Origin: Paguma larvata | Lineage: Eukaryota > Chordata > Mammalia > Carnivora > Viverridae | Reading direction: 5' to 3' | Length of the DNA: 64,000 bases | Assembly: GCA_030068075.1 (NCBI GenBank) | Contig: CM057841.1 | Coordinates: forward strand, 43,255,030 to 43,319,029 | In this document: piece after piece, positions 48,425 through 60,743 of the stretch | Numbering within the stretch: position 1 is the stretch's first letter | How the letters are laid out: every line of letters starts with the position of its first letter | Program-made: the position numbers and the translations under genes | Notes under the pieces: model-generated | Database searches by the model: none | Seen by the model: only the letters and a program-made list of their open reading frames with translations | Told to the model about the DNA's origin: nothing

Positions 48425-50019
48425 AACTTTTTATCATTTTTTTAATTGAGAATTCTGAATCATATACTTAGAAAAAGAAGTCAATAGAGACACTAAAGGG
48501 GAAAATGGGGAGAAACTGATAAAGGCAATCGCTGAGAAGATTGAAGCGGATGAAAGCACAATTTTGGACAGGAAGGATAGAAAAGGACATGGTTTCTAAA
48601 ATGCACCGGAGAAAGGAGGGGGTGAATAGGAGATAAGGGAGTTCTCTCCTGACTGCTTTCACTTTCTTGGTGAAGTAAGAGATAATGTCACATACTGAAA
48701 AGTAATATGGAAATAGTAAGAAAGAAGCCTTGAGGATAGTGGTAAAAGTTTAAAGTAACTGTTGTAAGAATGGAAGAGGAAAGCTCCACTAGAAACACAG
48801 AGAAAAAGTGCCTTGTGATTCAAGGGGGTCCAAATGAGGTTGATATCAAAAAATCTAAACTAAGAATAGCAGTCTTCAGGATTATGTGATTTTTCCCTCC
48901 AACCACACAGGATAAAAGTAAAAGTTAAATAAAATGGAAATGGGGAAGATATCAGTACAAAAATTCATTAAGCTGTACAATTCAGATTTATTTAAAGTTA
49001 CATCTTAATATAGTGTTAATCAAAAAAATAACTCTATTACATGTCTCATTTCAAGTACCCTATACTCCTGCCTCCAAATCAAGAGACTAAATAAAAGGGA
49101 CCTGTAATGTCTATTTAAAAACAATAGATATTTTTAAAAAATAACCGAAGACTGAAAATGAAAACAAACAAAAACCTGGGGGAAAAAAACCCTCTTTCCC
49201 CTCCAATGCAGACTTTTTATCTGGAGTAAATTACAGACCACCAAGTACAGTCTGACTTGGGTATCCAGCACCAGTTCCCACATGAAATTGTTATTGTTGG
49301 CTTTAGCACTTTAATCCAAAGAGGACACAAATTCTGCTCAAGTTTGAATAACCCTTGCCAACAAATTGATCCCACAGCACGAGGGCTGTAGAGAGTAGTT
49401 CAACGACTGAATGGAAACATAAAGGGCTTGAAAAAAAGTCAGTAAATGTATTTCCTCCTACTTAGAACCTAAGACAGTTCACTTTAAAAAGAAAAAAAAA
49501 ACAACCTTTTAATCTTTCCTCTTCTTCCAAATGCAGCCCAAAAGGGCATTACAGAGCATCTGTAATTGACATAAAGGGAGCAATGCCAAAGAAATACAGA
49601 TTCCACAGCTGTTAACCCAGGGGACAGCTCCAATCAGGCAAATCTCTAAATAAGGTCTCAAAGGCAGATGCTCAGCTCGAGGGCAGCTAACTTCCAAAAC
49701 CAGGAGTATGGAGTGGGTACTTGGAACGCTAAATGTCTACCTTTCAGGAAAGCTACCTTTTGCTTTTATATGGGCAAACCACAACAATTCATAATTCATT
49801 TGCCAATTAAAGATAAACCCAAAGAAGACTAGAAATTTTGCCTTGCCACCCCTACCACGTGAACATAAGAAAAGTGCCTTGTCATTTAAATACTTATCTT
49901 CTTCATCTACTCAGTATTACAATGTTGGTTAACAACACTACTAGAGTAAAAGCTCCAAAACTCACAGTATCAAAAGTTTCGGAAACTTTTCAGTACTTTC
50001 AGAAACTCTCTAACAAAAT
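48425..50019. other. Unassigned, mostly repeat-free stretch
   Basis: Past the L1 truncation point no family is recognised with confidence. The region 49200-49730 has a more balanced base composition and may be single-copy. No exon is supported. Confidence 0.45.
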
Positions 50020-50205
50020 AGGCTATAGAATCAGATCCCCTGGATCCAAATTCAGCTTCTTCATTTCCTGTGTTGCTTGGGGCAAGTTATTTTCCATTTA
50101 CGGACCTCAGTTTCTCATCTGAGAAATGAAGATAAAATTATTCACACAGCTGTGAGGCTTGGTCAATTTATCAACACGTATAGACACAAATATTTCAGAT
50201 ACACT
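50020..50205 (+). mobile_element. MIR SINE
   Basis: 'CCCTGGATCCAAATTCAGCT', 'GGGGCAAGTTATTTTCCATT' and 'CCTCAGTTTCTCATCTGAGA' follow the MIR core in order. Confidence 0.75.
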
Positions 50206-51147
50206 CTAAGTGTTCCCTAAGTCTTAGCTCCTACTATTACGTCCCTACCTTACCAGTTTACATCAAATCCATCTCTTTACTATGGCTTCTAAAATTTGCA
50301 GGGCACCCAGCATGAACTGATGTCACTTAAACTCTGTGAATGTCTGACAGGCAGACAAGGGTCTCAGGCTGCAGCATGATGAATCTGCTGGCCTATTCAC
50401 CAATAAATAGCTAGCAAATGTTAATGACTCCATTGTAAAAATAGATACATACAGACTTATGATTTGAAGGTTAAAGGCTGAATACACCAACTCCATTTCC
50501 CATGACTAGTAGTCCTCTTCCACATAAAATATGTGTTTACTGTAATGACTGACCAATTGCCTTTTGCGGAAACTGTCAATATTCTGCATATAGAGCACCT
50601 GGAAGGATTAAGTAGGACACTAGGGAATTAAAAAATACAATTAAGTGAAAATTAATAAGGAAACAGACATGTTTTAAATCCTAGAAAAGAGTTCCATTAA
50701 GCTTTCCTGCTTTTACTACCCCTTTTCTTTGTTAGACCACTAATAGCGTTCTGTCCCTTTAACTGTCAAATGGTTTTCCATCTTACAAGTAATCTTTCTC
50801 CACAGAGGAGCCTTCTAAAAGTTATAAATAAAATACCCCAAATATTTTCTTTTTCCCACAGATGAGAACATTAGAACACTGACATTTTAATCTGCTCTGT
50901 ACAAGAGTGAGTTGTGTCAACACAGTGCTCCCAGCTACAACTCTGGAAAAAAAACAAGTTTAATTAAAGACAGAGATTGAGATAAAACGAAGAGTTGTCA
51001 TCTTCAGAGTCAGTTCTCTATGAACAAATCACTTTGTTAGTGTCAGGAGAAAAAAAAGACAGAGGACAGTATGATGCTATAAAGGAAAAACATGGTGGTG
51101 TCAAATGTCAGTGTTCGGACTAAGAACTAAAAAATGGTATTTATGTA
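50206..51147. other. Unassigned stretch
   Basis: Nothing recognised. Confidence 0.45.
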
Positions 51148-51295
51148 GTACTAACTTTCAGAGTCTAAACACTACTCTGAACATCATAAAATATCTCTGG
51201 ATATAAATAGACGCCTATTAACCTCATATATGTTGTAGATAAAGCTGAAGCACAAAAAGGAAAAGAAGCTCAGCCAAGATCACAAGGTAATAGTT
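51148..51295 (-). mobile_element. MIR SINE, diverged
   Basis: 'AAACACTACTCTGAACATCA' and 'AAGCTGAAGCACAAAAAGG', followed by 'CAGCCAAGATCACAAGGTAA', match a reverse-complemented MIR. Confidence 0.55.
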
Positions 51296-51499
51296 TACCA
51301 ACAACAAATATTCCCTTTACTGGGTTTATTCGAGAGTATTGATATATTCCGTCCTCAAATTTTCACTTGAAGGGAAAAGTATCATCACAGCGTTATTAAC
51401 CAAATTTAAGTCCAGCTCTAAGTACATGCTAGCAACAGCTTGCTTGCCTATGCCCTGCTCTTCTGCCAGAACACCCTGCCATGAGAGAAGCAGCACAGC

Positions 51500-51605
51500 A
51501 CAAACAGACAATAAATGAGATAATATATGTAATATATGTAATAATATATGTAAAGTACGCAGTTCATTTCATGGCATACAGAGTGATGCTCCATAAATAA
51601 TCATC
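51500..51605 (+). mobile_element. MIR SINE, 3' half
   Basis: 'AAATGAGATAATATATGTAA' (with a small local triplication of AATATATGT), then 'CATGGCATACAGAGTGATGC' and 'TCCATAAATAATCATC', match the MIR 3' half. Confidence 0.5.
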
Positions 51606-51839
51606 TTTAAAACTTTTGGTTTTTAGAACACTGACCACTCGTGGATTGTGGGTCATCATACTCTACAGATTCTATATTCTTTGCAACTATAATTTCACTT
51701 TTTTAACTATAATATAGCCTAACTCACCTTACTGGGAAAGCTTAGTATTAGCCCTCAGGACCTACTGGTCTGCTCATACATAAACAAATTGTCTTTTTTT
51801 CACCACAGTATTACATATAGTTATTAGTATGGGCAGTAA

Positions 51840-52065
51840 AGAGTGCCTGCATTAGCTGATTAAATTTCAATCCTAGCATTGATGCTTAATAGCTGCAAAA
51901 CTTTTGGCAGGTTTCTTATCTGTGTCTCAATTTCCTAACTTGTAAAATGGGGAACAAATTGATTTTATATTTATAGGGCTGCTGTGAAGATTAAATACAT
52001 TAAGTACATGGAAAGCTATTAGAATACCTGCTCCAAATATGAGCTCAAAAAAATTTATTATTACC
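51840..52065 (+). mobile_element. MIR SINE, nearly full length
   Basis: 'GATGCTTAATAGCTGCAAAA', 'TCTCAATTTCCTAACTTGTA', 'AAATGGGGAACAAATTGATT' and 'GGGCTGCTGTGAAGATTAAA' follow MIR from the tRNA-related part to the 3' end. Confidence 0.8.
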
Positions 52066-53109
52066 CAACAAATATATCTGCAAATGACAATTATTTTATG
52101 TTTATTATAAGAGTATTAAATATTTCTCAGAATTTATACAATATAAAGTTGTAGGGAAAGGGAGTGGGGTAAATATTTTGATGAATAGTCATAAACATGT
52201 TAAAAACCATAGGAACATGCGTGAAGGGAAAAATTTGACAAATATGAGATAGGAAGTAAGGGAATAAAAACTAAGTAAGAATTAATCCAAGCTTTACAGA
52301 GAGCACAAAACTGAATGAGTTAGTGATATAATGAAAAAGAATACAACATATAAAATTGCATATTTTAACTGTATTAGGGACAGTAGCATGAAGAAGATAG
52401 TACAAAGATTCAGACAAGGAAGAAAAAACAGGTCATTCAGAACAGTAAAAGACAAGAGCAAAAGTATTAAAGAAATGCAGCAGGCCTATTTTAAGACTGA
52501 TAAGCAGATTTGTCTACCTGGAATTGAGGGTTTCTATAGGAAATAGTTGATCTAGTGCTCCCAATTCCTTTCCCACAGAGCTTAGTAGGCACACGAGGTA
52601 AGGTGTTTATTAAATAGCTACCTAAAGGGATGCATTCCAATTGTATCCAGTCTGAAAAGCTAGATTAAACAGAGCTTCCCAGCTGTTATGCCAAGGCATA
52701 GTGTGCCCTAACTGGGTGAGAGTTACACTGATATATTAATACCCTAAACTCTTGGGAGTCCAAACCCTCCAGCCATGAGATGGTTTGCCTTCTACCCTAG
52801 TGTGCCACAGAAATATCATCAATTCTAAGTGTGATAAAAGTGACATAAAAAGTTGGGAAGCAATTGCTTAAGTATATGGTTATTGTGCAATATGCAATGG
52901 AACGAAGATAGAGAAGACTAAATAGGGAGGATGTAATGTACCGAAGTCGTTGCCTGGTTTGGTGGTACTGTGGAAGATCATTTAAAGAGGGAAAAGATAA
53001 GTAGCAAAAAGAGGAATTCAAAACTGCTATGATATGCAGGGCACAAAAATTACAGACTTAAATTAGAGTAGTAACAAAAAGGACACATTCAAAACAGGTT
53101 GTCAAAGAA
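52066..53109. other. Unassigned stretch
   Basis: No recognisable repeat. The frame at 52331-52546 is Lys-rich and unremarkable. Confidence 0.45.
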
Positions 53110-53225
53110 TAACTGCTTAGAACTCAGTTTGGTTCAGTTCAACAAACATTTACTGCTGCCTTTTATGTGTCAGCCGTTTGATAGGCACTAGGAATTAAAA
53201 ATATTAAAGACATAATTTCAGTCAG
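53110..53225 (-). mobile_element. L2/MIR 3'-end fragment
   Basis: 'AGTTCAACAAACATTTACTG', 'TGTGTCAGCCGTTTGATAGG' and 'CACTAGGAATTAAAAATATT' match the reverse-complemented L2 terminus. Confidence 0.55.
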
Positions 53226-53559
53226 GAATTTTTATTAACTGTAGAAAAGAACTCTAGGTTTTCCTTAATACACTCTATTTCATATTAGCTCTTAGAAGAA
53301 AATAAATATTAAAAGGTGTTACATATTACACTATAAGCCAAAGTTTTAACTTACTGATTAAAGTATCCAAAAGAAAGCCTTTGGCTAAAGGCTTAGTATC
53401 AGGATGCAGCGACTATGGAGAGAATATTATGGAATAGTCACCTAAACACAATAGTCATACCTGAGTACATATGGTTTCTAATATATTTATGTCTGAGGAA
53501 GTACTGGAAAGCATGCTATTGGCAAATGCCTTTTAGCCTTTAAGACGTCATAACAAATA
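53226..53559. other. Unassigned stretch
   Basis: Nothing recognised. Confidence 0.4.
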
Positions 53560-53790
53560 TAATAAGTATCACTTACTAGGGGTCACTATATATCAAGCAT
53601 TGTTCCATTTTACACATATTATCTGAAACATCCCCGAAGTACAGGTATTATGATTATTCTCACTTTGTTCATAAAAACCAACAATTAGGATATCAAGTCA
53701 CCTGTCCAAGGTTTTCCAACTAGTGCAATAGCAAAGCCAGAATTCAAAACCGGGCCGATCAAATTCTCAAGTCTATGCTCTTATTAAATG
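53560..53790 (-). mobile_element. MIR SINE, nearly full length
   Basis: 'TATCAAGCATTGTTCCATTT', 'CACATATTATCTGAAACATC', 'CCTGTCCAAGGTTTTCCAAC' and 'AAGCCAGAATTCAAAACCGG' run through a reverse-complemented MIR. Confidence 0.8.
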
Positions 53791-53964
53791 TATTTTAATA
53801 GATAATCTATTCAAGAAAGGGTTTTGAGGGAAGCACCTGAGATACAAAGAAGAGTCAGTGAAGCATACATAGGCGGTCCCGCTCACGTACTATTCTAGGA
53901 GAAAACGTGCTTGCCGTCCAAGACTCAATGTCTAAATCCACACAGTCAAAAACCTAGGTCTGTA

Positions 53965-54492
53965 TATTAGTTTCCTAATGCTGGTAACCAATTACCACAA
54001 ATTTAGTGGCTTACAACAACACAAATTTATTATCATGTAGTTTCATATGCCAGAAGTCTGACATGAGTCTCAGAGACTCATGGTGCAGATCAAGGTGTCA
54101 TGAAGGTTGCACTCCCTTCTAAAGGCTTGAAAGAGAAGAATCTACTTCCTTGCGTTTTCTAGCTGCTTGAAGCCACCAGCATTCCTTGGCTCATACCCCA
54201 CTGCCGTGATCCTCAAAGCCAGCAATGGTGGGTTGAGTCCTTGTGCTGTAGTTTCTCTAGTTCTTGAATAACCCCATTTATCTTTTACCACAAAGAAATT
54301 TTCTGATTATAAGGAAACCTGTGATTAGATTGGACCAACCAGATAATCAACCATAAAACTGTCTAACCCAAGGACCTTAACTTAATCACATTTGAAAAGT
54401 CACCTTTGCTATGCAAGGTAACAGGGACTGCAGATTAGAGCCCACACATTGTTGAGAGGGGGTGGGGAGAGCCTTATTTTGCCTACCAGTCT
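53965..54492 (-). mobile_element. MLT1-like ERVL-MaLR solitary LTR
   Basis: It starts 'TTAGTTTCCTAATGCTGGTA', 'CACAAATTTAGTGGCTTACA', and continues 'GCATTCCTTGGCTCATACCC', 'AAAGCCAGCAATGGTGGGTT', 'GGACCTTAACTTAATCACAT' and 'TTATTTTGCCTACCAG'. This is the common mammalian MaLR LTR layout, reverse-complemented and nearly full length. No internal sequence is attached. Confidence 0.75.
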
Positions 54493-54876
54493 GACTATGA
54501 CAGTGGTGTCATTCAATGTTTGAACCAAGTAACCAGATTCTTTGTTCTGTTTCCACATGAATAAGGCAATTTACTGATATTTTTGGCTTGCCCTGTAACT
54601 TATAGGAAGAGAATGTGCTCTTCAGAGGACAAATGTCTAATTCCCCAGGCAACTGTATCTTACATTATATTGAAAAATTTGTTTTCTGAGTTACACATTA
54701 GTGTCTCTTGAGTGCTGTCAGAATGAGTCAGAATCTCTTAGTCCAAAAACTCTAGGACTCAGACAAAATCAATATTCTGAATCTTCAAGTTAAGGCTCAG
54801 AGTGGGAAGGGGGGCATATTTAACAGGTCCATAATAGGTCATATGATAAAAACAATCTTTTGAAAATCATGTTTAA
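54493..54876. other. Unassigned stretch
   Basis: No recognisable repeat. Confidence 0.4.
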
Positions 54877-55072
54877 GGGGTGCCTGTGTAACTCATTTGG
54901 TTAAGGGACCAGCTCCTAATTTTGGCTCAGGTCATGATCTCACGGTTGGTGGAACTGAGCCCTACATTGGGCTCTGAGCTGACAGTGCAGAGCCTGCTTG
55001 GGATTCCCTCTCTCCCTCTATCTCCTTTCCCACTTGTGCTCTCTCTCAAAATAAACATTAAAAAAAAAAAAG
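54877..55072 (+). mobile_element. SINEC_Fc-like SINE abutting an L1
   Basis: The head 'GGGGTGCCTGTGTAACTCAT' leads into 'CAGGTCATGATCTCACGGTT' and 'CTCTCTCAAAATAAACATTA' with a poly(A) of about 12. The A run is followed at once by L1 ORF2 sequence. No target-site duplication is visible. Confidence 0.92.
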
Positions 55073-56645
55073 CAAACCCTATCAAAATAGCACCAGCACT
55101 CTTCAGAGAGCTAGAAAAAACAATCCCAAAATTTGTATGGAATCAGAAAAGACTCTGAATAGCCAAAGCAATCTTGAATAGGAAAACCAAAGCTGGAGGC
55201 ATCACAGTCCCAGACTTCAAGCTGTATTTACAAAGCTGTAATCATCAAGACAGTATGGTACTGGCACAAAAACAGACCCTCACATCAAAGGAACAGAAAA
55301 GAGAACTCAGAAATGGATCTGCAAACATATGGACAACTTATCTTTGATAAACAAGGAAAGAATATTCAATGGAATAAAGACCGTCTTTTCAGTAAATGGT
55401 ACTGGGAAAACTGGACAGCGACATGCAGAAAAATGAACCTGGACCACTTTCTTACACCATACACAAAAATAAATTCAAAATGGATGAAAGACCTAAATGT
55501 AAGACAGAAAGCCATCAAAATCATAGAGAAGAAAAGAGGCAACAACCTCTTTGACCTTGGATGCAGCAACTTCTTACTCTACACATCTCTGAAGGCAAGG
55601 GAAACAAAAGCAAACCTGAACTATTTGAACCTCATCAAAATAAAACCTTCTGCACAGCGATGGACATAATCAGCAAAACTAAAAGGCAACTTATGGAATG
55701 GGAGAAGATACTTGCAAATGACATATCAGATAAAGGATTAGTATCCAAACTCTATAAAAAATTTATCAAACTCAACACCTGAAAAAATAATCCATTGAAG
55801 AAATGGGCAAAAGACATGAATAGACACTTCTCCAAAGAAGACATCCAGATGGCCAACCGACACATGAAAAAATGCCTAACATCACTCATCACCAGAGAAA
55901 TACAAATCAAAACCACAATGAGATACCACCTCACACCTGTCAGTATGGCTACCATTAACAACTCAGGCAATGACAGATGTTGGCGAGGATACAGAGAAAG
56001 AGGATCTCTTTTGCACTGCTGGTGGGAATGCAAACTGGTGCAGCCACTCTGGAAAACAATATGGAAGTTCCTCAAAAAATTAAAAATAGAACTACCCTAC
56101 ACAATTGCACTTCTAGGTATTCATTCAAGGGATACAGGGGTGCTGTTTCGAAGGGACAAATATACCCCAATGTTTATAACAGCGCTATCAACAACAGCCA
56201 AACTATGGAAAGAGCCCAAATGTCCATAGACAGATGCATGGATAAAGAAGATGTGGTGTGTGTATATATATATATTTATAAATATAAATTGGCAATCAAA
56301 AAGAATGAAATCTTGCCATGTGCAACTACAAGGATGCAACTAGAGAGTATTATGCTACTAAGCGAAATTAGTCAAAGAAAGACAAATATCATATGACTTC
56401 ACTCATATGAGGACTATAAGTTAGAAAATAGATGAACATAAGGGAAAGGAAGCAACAAGAATATAAAAACAAGGAGGGGACAAAACCTAAGAGACTCTTA
56501 AATATAGAGAATAGAGGATTGCTGGTGGGGTTGTGGGAGGGGAGATGGGTTAAATGGGTAAGGGGCATTATGCAATCTACTCGTGAAATCATTGTTACAT
56601 TATATGCTAACTAACTTAGATGTGAAATAAAAAATAAATAAGAAA
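55073..56645 (+). mobile_element. Carnivore L1, 5'-truncated (ORF2 C-terminus and 3' UTR)
   Basis: It begins inside ORF2 ('AACCCTATCAAAATAGCACC') and encodes broken C-terminal ORF2p pieces (55313-55669, '[11 protein letters not shown]'). The Cys-rich end '[18 protein letters not shown]' has lost one conserved Cys (Tyr instead). The 3' UTR has the G-rich run 'GGGGTTGTGGGAGGGGAGAT' and ends 'TGTGAAATAAAAAATAAATA'. Stops and frameshifts make it inactive. It appears less diverged than the L1M copies, and is probably carnivore-specific. Confidence 0.93.
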
Positions 56646-56829
56646 CTACCTATAATTATATGTACCTAAAAAGGCAGTTTTATATCATTCCTTTTGATTT
56701 ATAACAGTCACCTTTTTCTGAATATACTGGGAATTTCATTTTCCTTTACTTTTTATTATTTTGGTGGGGAGAGGGCAGGCCACATATAAACTGTCTTTAG
56801 TTCTCTGATCCTGACTTATAAAACTTTTT

Positions 56830-56990
56830 AATATTTTTAGTTGTCATAAAATACACATAACATATTAATCATTTAAAGTGTATGGTTCTATGGCATTAAA
56901 TACACTCACATTGTTACGCAACCATCACGATCATCCACCTCCAGAATGTTTTCTTCTTCTGTAACGAGAAACTCTTATACTGGGAATTTT
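56830..56990 (-). mobile_element. L1M LINE 3'-region fragment
   Basis: 'AAAATACACATAACATATTA', 'AAAGTGTATGGTTCTATGGC', 'ACTCACATTGTTACGCAACC' and 'CATCCACCTCCAGAATGTTT' match a common reverse-complemented old L1 segment. Confidence 0.55.
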
Positions 56991-57004
56991 AAATCAACAA
57001 CTTT

Positions 57005-57475
57005 TAAAACTTGGATCACACAGATTAATGGTTGCCTAGGGCTGGAGTATTGGGAAAAAATAGGCAGCGATTGCCAATGAGTATGGAGTTTCCTTTTGGG
57101 AAATAAAAATTTTCTAAAACTGACTATGGCAATGGTTACTCAACTCAGAATAACAAAAATCATTGCATTTTACATGAAATTTTTCTTAATGTTTATTTTT
57201 GAGAGCGAGAGACAGAGAGGAACAGAGACAGGACGTGAGTGGGGGAGGGGCAGAGAGAGAGGGACACAGAATCCCAAGCAGGCTCCAGGCTCTGAGCTGT
57301 TAGCACAGAGCCTGATGTGGGGCTCAAACCCATGAACCATGAGATCATGACCTGAGCCAAAGTCAAATGCTTAACTGACTGAGCCACTCAGGCGCCCTAC
57401 TCGTACATTTTAAATGGGTGAACTGTATCGTATGTGAATTATATCTTAATAAAGTTGTTTTAAAAAAACATTTGG
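57005..57475 (+). mobile_element. L1M LINE 3' UTR end, split by a SINE
   Basis: 'TTAATGGTTGCCTAGGGCTG' comes before the SINE, and 'GTACATTTTAAATGGGTGAA' and 'GTGAATTATATCTTAATAAA' after it. It shares its terminus with the copy at 5575-5970. Confidence 0.8.
57183..57398 (-). mobile_element. SINEC_Fc-like SINE
   Basis: Minus-oriented, complete: 'CATGAGATCATGACCTGAGC' and the head 'GAGCCACTCAGGCGCCC'. It is inserted in the L1M 3' UTR. The flanks have a partial, imperfect duplication around CATTTTA. Confidence 0.93.
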
Positions 57476-57609
57476 GTCAGAAAGAGAAGACAATAAGAGG
57501 AGGATCTGATTAAATACTAGGATTAAATGGGAAAGGACAGTCTTATCCAATTTAATGAAGATCCTTCCTTAATACCTACTCCTTTCATCCTTATCCTTTT
57601 TTTGTAAGT

Positions 57610-57808
57610 ATTTCTTTACATTATAAGTTTGTTAATTTTGAGATAGAGATAGAGAGAGGAGGGCAGGTGCACAGAGGGAGGAGAGACAATTCCAAGCTAG
57701 TCACTGCAGTGCCTGATTTGGGGTTTGAACTCACAAACCTTGAGATCATGACCTGAGGTGAAACCAAGAGCCAGATGTTCAACTGACTGAACCACCCAGG
57801 TGCTCCCC
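57610..57808 (-). mobile_element. SINEC SINE, more diverged
   Basis: 'TTGAGATCATGACCTGAGGT' and the head 'GAACCACCCAGGTGCTCCCC' are clear. The tail half is decayed and no clean target-site duplication is seen. Confidence 0.88.
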
Positions 57809-60227
57809 TCCTTGTTTTTTACTCTACTTTTGTATACATTGTTTTCTGAGAAAAGTCGCAACTTCCGCCCCTTTCCTTTCCTCTTTTGGTTTTTATTTTA
57901 CTAATCGATAATAAACAACATATATACCACGCTTATTTCATAAATTATAAGGAATCTAGAATGTGAGTGAAATGGTTTCATTTCAAAGAAAATACTTTCC
58001 TGAAACTGATACATTAAAGCTGTTCAGTGAAATTAATAAAATACCATTATCCCAGTCCATAATGGTAGATCCATTATCCACCTTGAGACAGAACACTTCT
58101 CTCCTAAGAGTTTAGACAAAATGACTTAGTTACTTTTCTATGTGAGAGTTATAAGACATCACTCTCTACTCTCACAATAATAGAAATAACTGAGGATGCA
58201 ACCCTAATCTTTGAGAGTAACTATGCTTATATAATGTTTTAACCACTGAATCACAAGTTTATCACACTCTGTCATATGCTTCTATGCAACACAATTCATT
58301 CCCATAATATGGTACACCTAGTTGTATATGAAGAACAAGATGATCTGAGAAGAGCAATATATACAATCTACATTGTAGACTGTACATAATTTCCTTGCTC
58401 TTAAACATGAATGAACTGACTCTGCAGAAGAAACATGCCATAAATTCAGTTCCTGATATAAAACAACCTTTGTCAAATAGTTTATATTATTTTTTTTTTG
58501 CCAGGCTTCTGCAAAAAGTGTTGAAGTTGAAACTGCAATAAATTTGTTAAGACTGTATGGTTGTTGTTGTTGTTTTAATGCAAAACACAAGCCCATATTG
58601 TAGGGATCCTTTCAGACAATCAAAAGCAGAATTTTCCAAGCAGGCAGCTGTAGCTCATTACATCTGCTATGGACCGTGAAAGCCACTTGCCAATAGTGTC
58701 AAAAGACTATTACTCATTTCAGTCTTTCCAAAGACAACAGATCTTTCTTTGACCAAATATTAGTGAAAAACTCTGAGCTTAGGGCTGTGACTGGAAAAGC
58801 CCAGCACACATGGATGGAAACACAGTAGAGGAAATAAAGCTAAGTGGAAATAGCAGACTGATGTTCTAGCTTTTCATCTTCACATACCAGAGCTTCCACC
58901 TAGATTCCAAGGAAAAAAAGAAGAAGAAAAAAAAAAAAAAACTAGGAAAAGCAATGCATTTGCAACGAAAATCCTACCACCTGACGTGACAGAACTGTCA
59001 GTCTGAATGGCAAATTCTGTGCATAAGATTGAGTTTTGTAATCTGAGCAGCTCAAAATACAGAAACTTAAAGGGCCAATCCAATCAGTTTTGAATGTCAG
59101 TGACTGTCCAAGCAATGCAGTTAATCAGAAAAATCAGGATCACACTCAGAAATTGTCTATGTCCTTATACAGCAATCACAAAGACAACTAGGGACTTCAG
59201 ACATTTAACATTCTGTAGAAATGAACTGAATATTAGTATGTCCAGCCTGTATGCAAAAGATGAAAATAATGTAACTATCTGGACAATGTGCGCAAATATT
59301 AAGTAATCCTACTCTTCACACAGTTTTTAAGTCTAGGTAACTACTTAATCTTCAACTAAAATTTAGCTGGGGAGATAGAGTCTGATGTTCAGTGAGGCAT
59401 TAGCACTGAGAAGGATTCCAAGGTGCAGGTTATGTTTTATTTCTTGATCAAGGTGCTAACTACATAGGTATTATTAGGTTATAAAAATTCATTGAGCTGT
59501 AAACTTACAATATGTGAATCTTTGTGATCAAAGACCCATCATGTCCTCTAGTCAACTGCCCCATGAATTCAATCTCTCAGAAAAGCTATAGTATCAAATT
59601 CCCATTTGATCACGATTGTCTTAGCTTTACACATACTTGTTTTTCAGCTTTTCAAGTAATACTATTTGAGGGAGACTCAAGTTAGACATGTTAGAGCAAT
59701 GGAAAAAAAGCTTGGGTCTCTCACAACATAGTTTATAACAATGATACTTATTTATATTCTAAAGACCTACAAAACTATTTTTTAAATAGTCCTGATAATT
59801 AGGATATTTTATTTCTGGAAAGACCTACTAAACCACAACTCATGCACATTACTCTTTAATAATTACAAAGTAGTCTGTAAAAAATACGTAAGATTGAGTA
59901 CAATATTTCATTGGCAGAGGGCACTCATAATATGTGCTATTGATGGCAAAGGCAAATCAAGACATACACCGAAACACTGCTGAAACGATTTATGAAAGAT
60001 CATAATGGGAAAAAGACTGAGACTCAGATATGAATTCCAATTTTGCAAGATACTATTTGATTATATATTGCTCTTAAAAGTCAAGAGATGCAAAAGTCTT
60101 AAAGCTATAGTTACTCAAAATTCTGTATAAGCTTGCTATTTTGCTAAGGTGGAATGATTGCTCAGCATCAGCTTAGTCTACTATATCCACTACTAGGAAC
60201 CTTAAAGGGTTCCCTTCCTTTTTTTTT
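57809..60227. other. Repeat-poor stretch, candidate single-copy DNA
   Basis: No interspersed repeat recognised over about 2.4 kb. It contains a (GTT)5 run near 58560-58575 and an A-rich run near 58911-58940. Frames of up to 92 codons have no recognisable similarity. The part at 58600-59100 has balanced composition. Confidence 0.45.
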
Positions 60228-60228
60228 C

Positions 60229-60427
60229 CTCCAAAGTTTATTATTCTGAGAGAGAGAGAGAGAGTGCACGGCACGAGCAGGAGAACGGCAGAGAGAGGAA
60301 CAGAGAATCCTGAGCAGGCTCTGAATTTTATCACAGAGCCAGGGCTTAAACTCATGAAGCATGAGATTAAGACCATAGCCGAAATCAAGCGTCAGAGGCT
60401 TAACTGACAGAGCCACCCAGGTGCCCC
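60229..60427 (-). mobile_element. SINEC_Fc-like SINE
   Basis: Minus-oriented with GA run, 'CATGAGATTAAGACCATAGC' and the head 'GAGCCACCCAGGTGCCCC'. The flanking CCCTTCC/CCCTTCCC plus T-run resembles a short duplication. Confidence 0.92.
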
Positions 60428-60486
60428 CCCTTCCCTTTTTATGAGACACGTGTTACACAAATGTGGGATTAAAAAGGTAAGAGACA

Positions 60487-60501
60487 AAAAAAAAAAAAAA
60501 A
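60487..60501 (+). repeat. Short poly(A) run
   Basis: A homopolymer of about 15 bp between two SINEs. Confidence 0.7.
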
Positions 60502-60527
60502 GGTAGACTTTCAAATTTACATGTACA

Positions 60528-60730
60528 GGGGCGCCTAGGTGGCTCAGTAAGTTAAGCGTCTGACCCTTGATTTCAGTTCAGATCATGATCTCGCAGTTGT
60601 GAGGTTGAGGGCAGAGTCAGTCCAGCTCTGTGCTGGGCTAGGAGCCGGATTAAGATTCTCTTTCCTCCCTCTGCCCCTCTCAAGTGCGCATACACATGTG
60701 TGTGTGCTCCCTCTTGCTCAAAAAAAATTT
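60528..60730 (+). mobile_element. SINEC SINE, diverged body
   Basis: The head 'GGGGCGCCTAGGTGGCTCAG' leads into 'AGATCATGATCTCGCAGTTG' and 'GGATTAAGATTCTCTTTCC', with a short TG run near 60696-60705 and an A-rich tail. A perfect 9-bp duplication ACATGTACA is at 60519-60527 and 60732-60740. Confidence 0.93.
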
Positions 60731-60743
60731 CACATGTACAATT

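Noticed and set aside
55795..56396. Frames of 139-144 codons suggesting a gene
   Set aside because: They are the C-terminal end of a dead L1 ORF2 ('[14 protein letters not shown]') in two frames.
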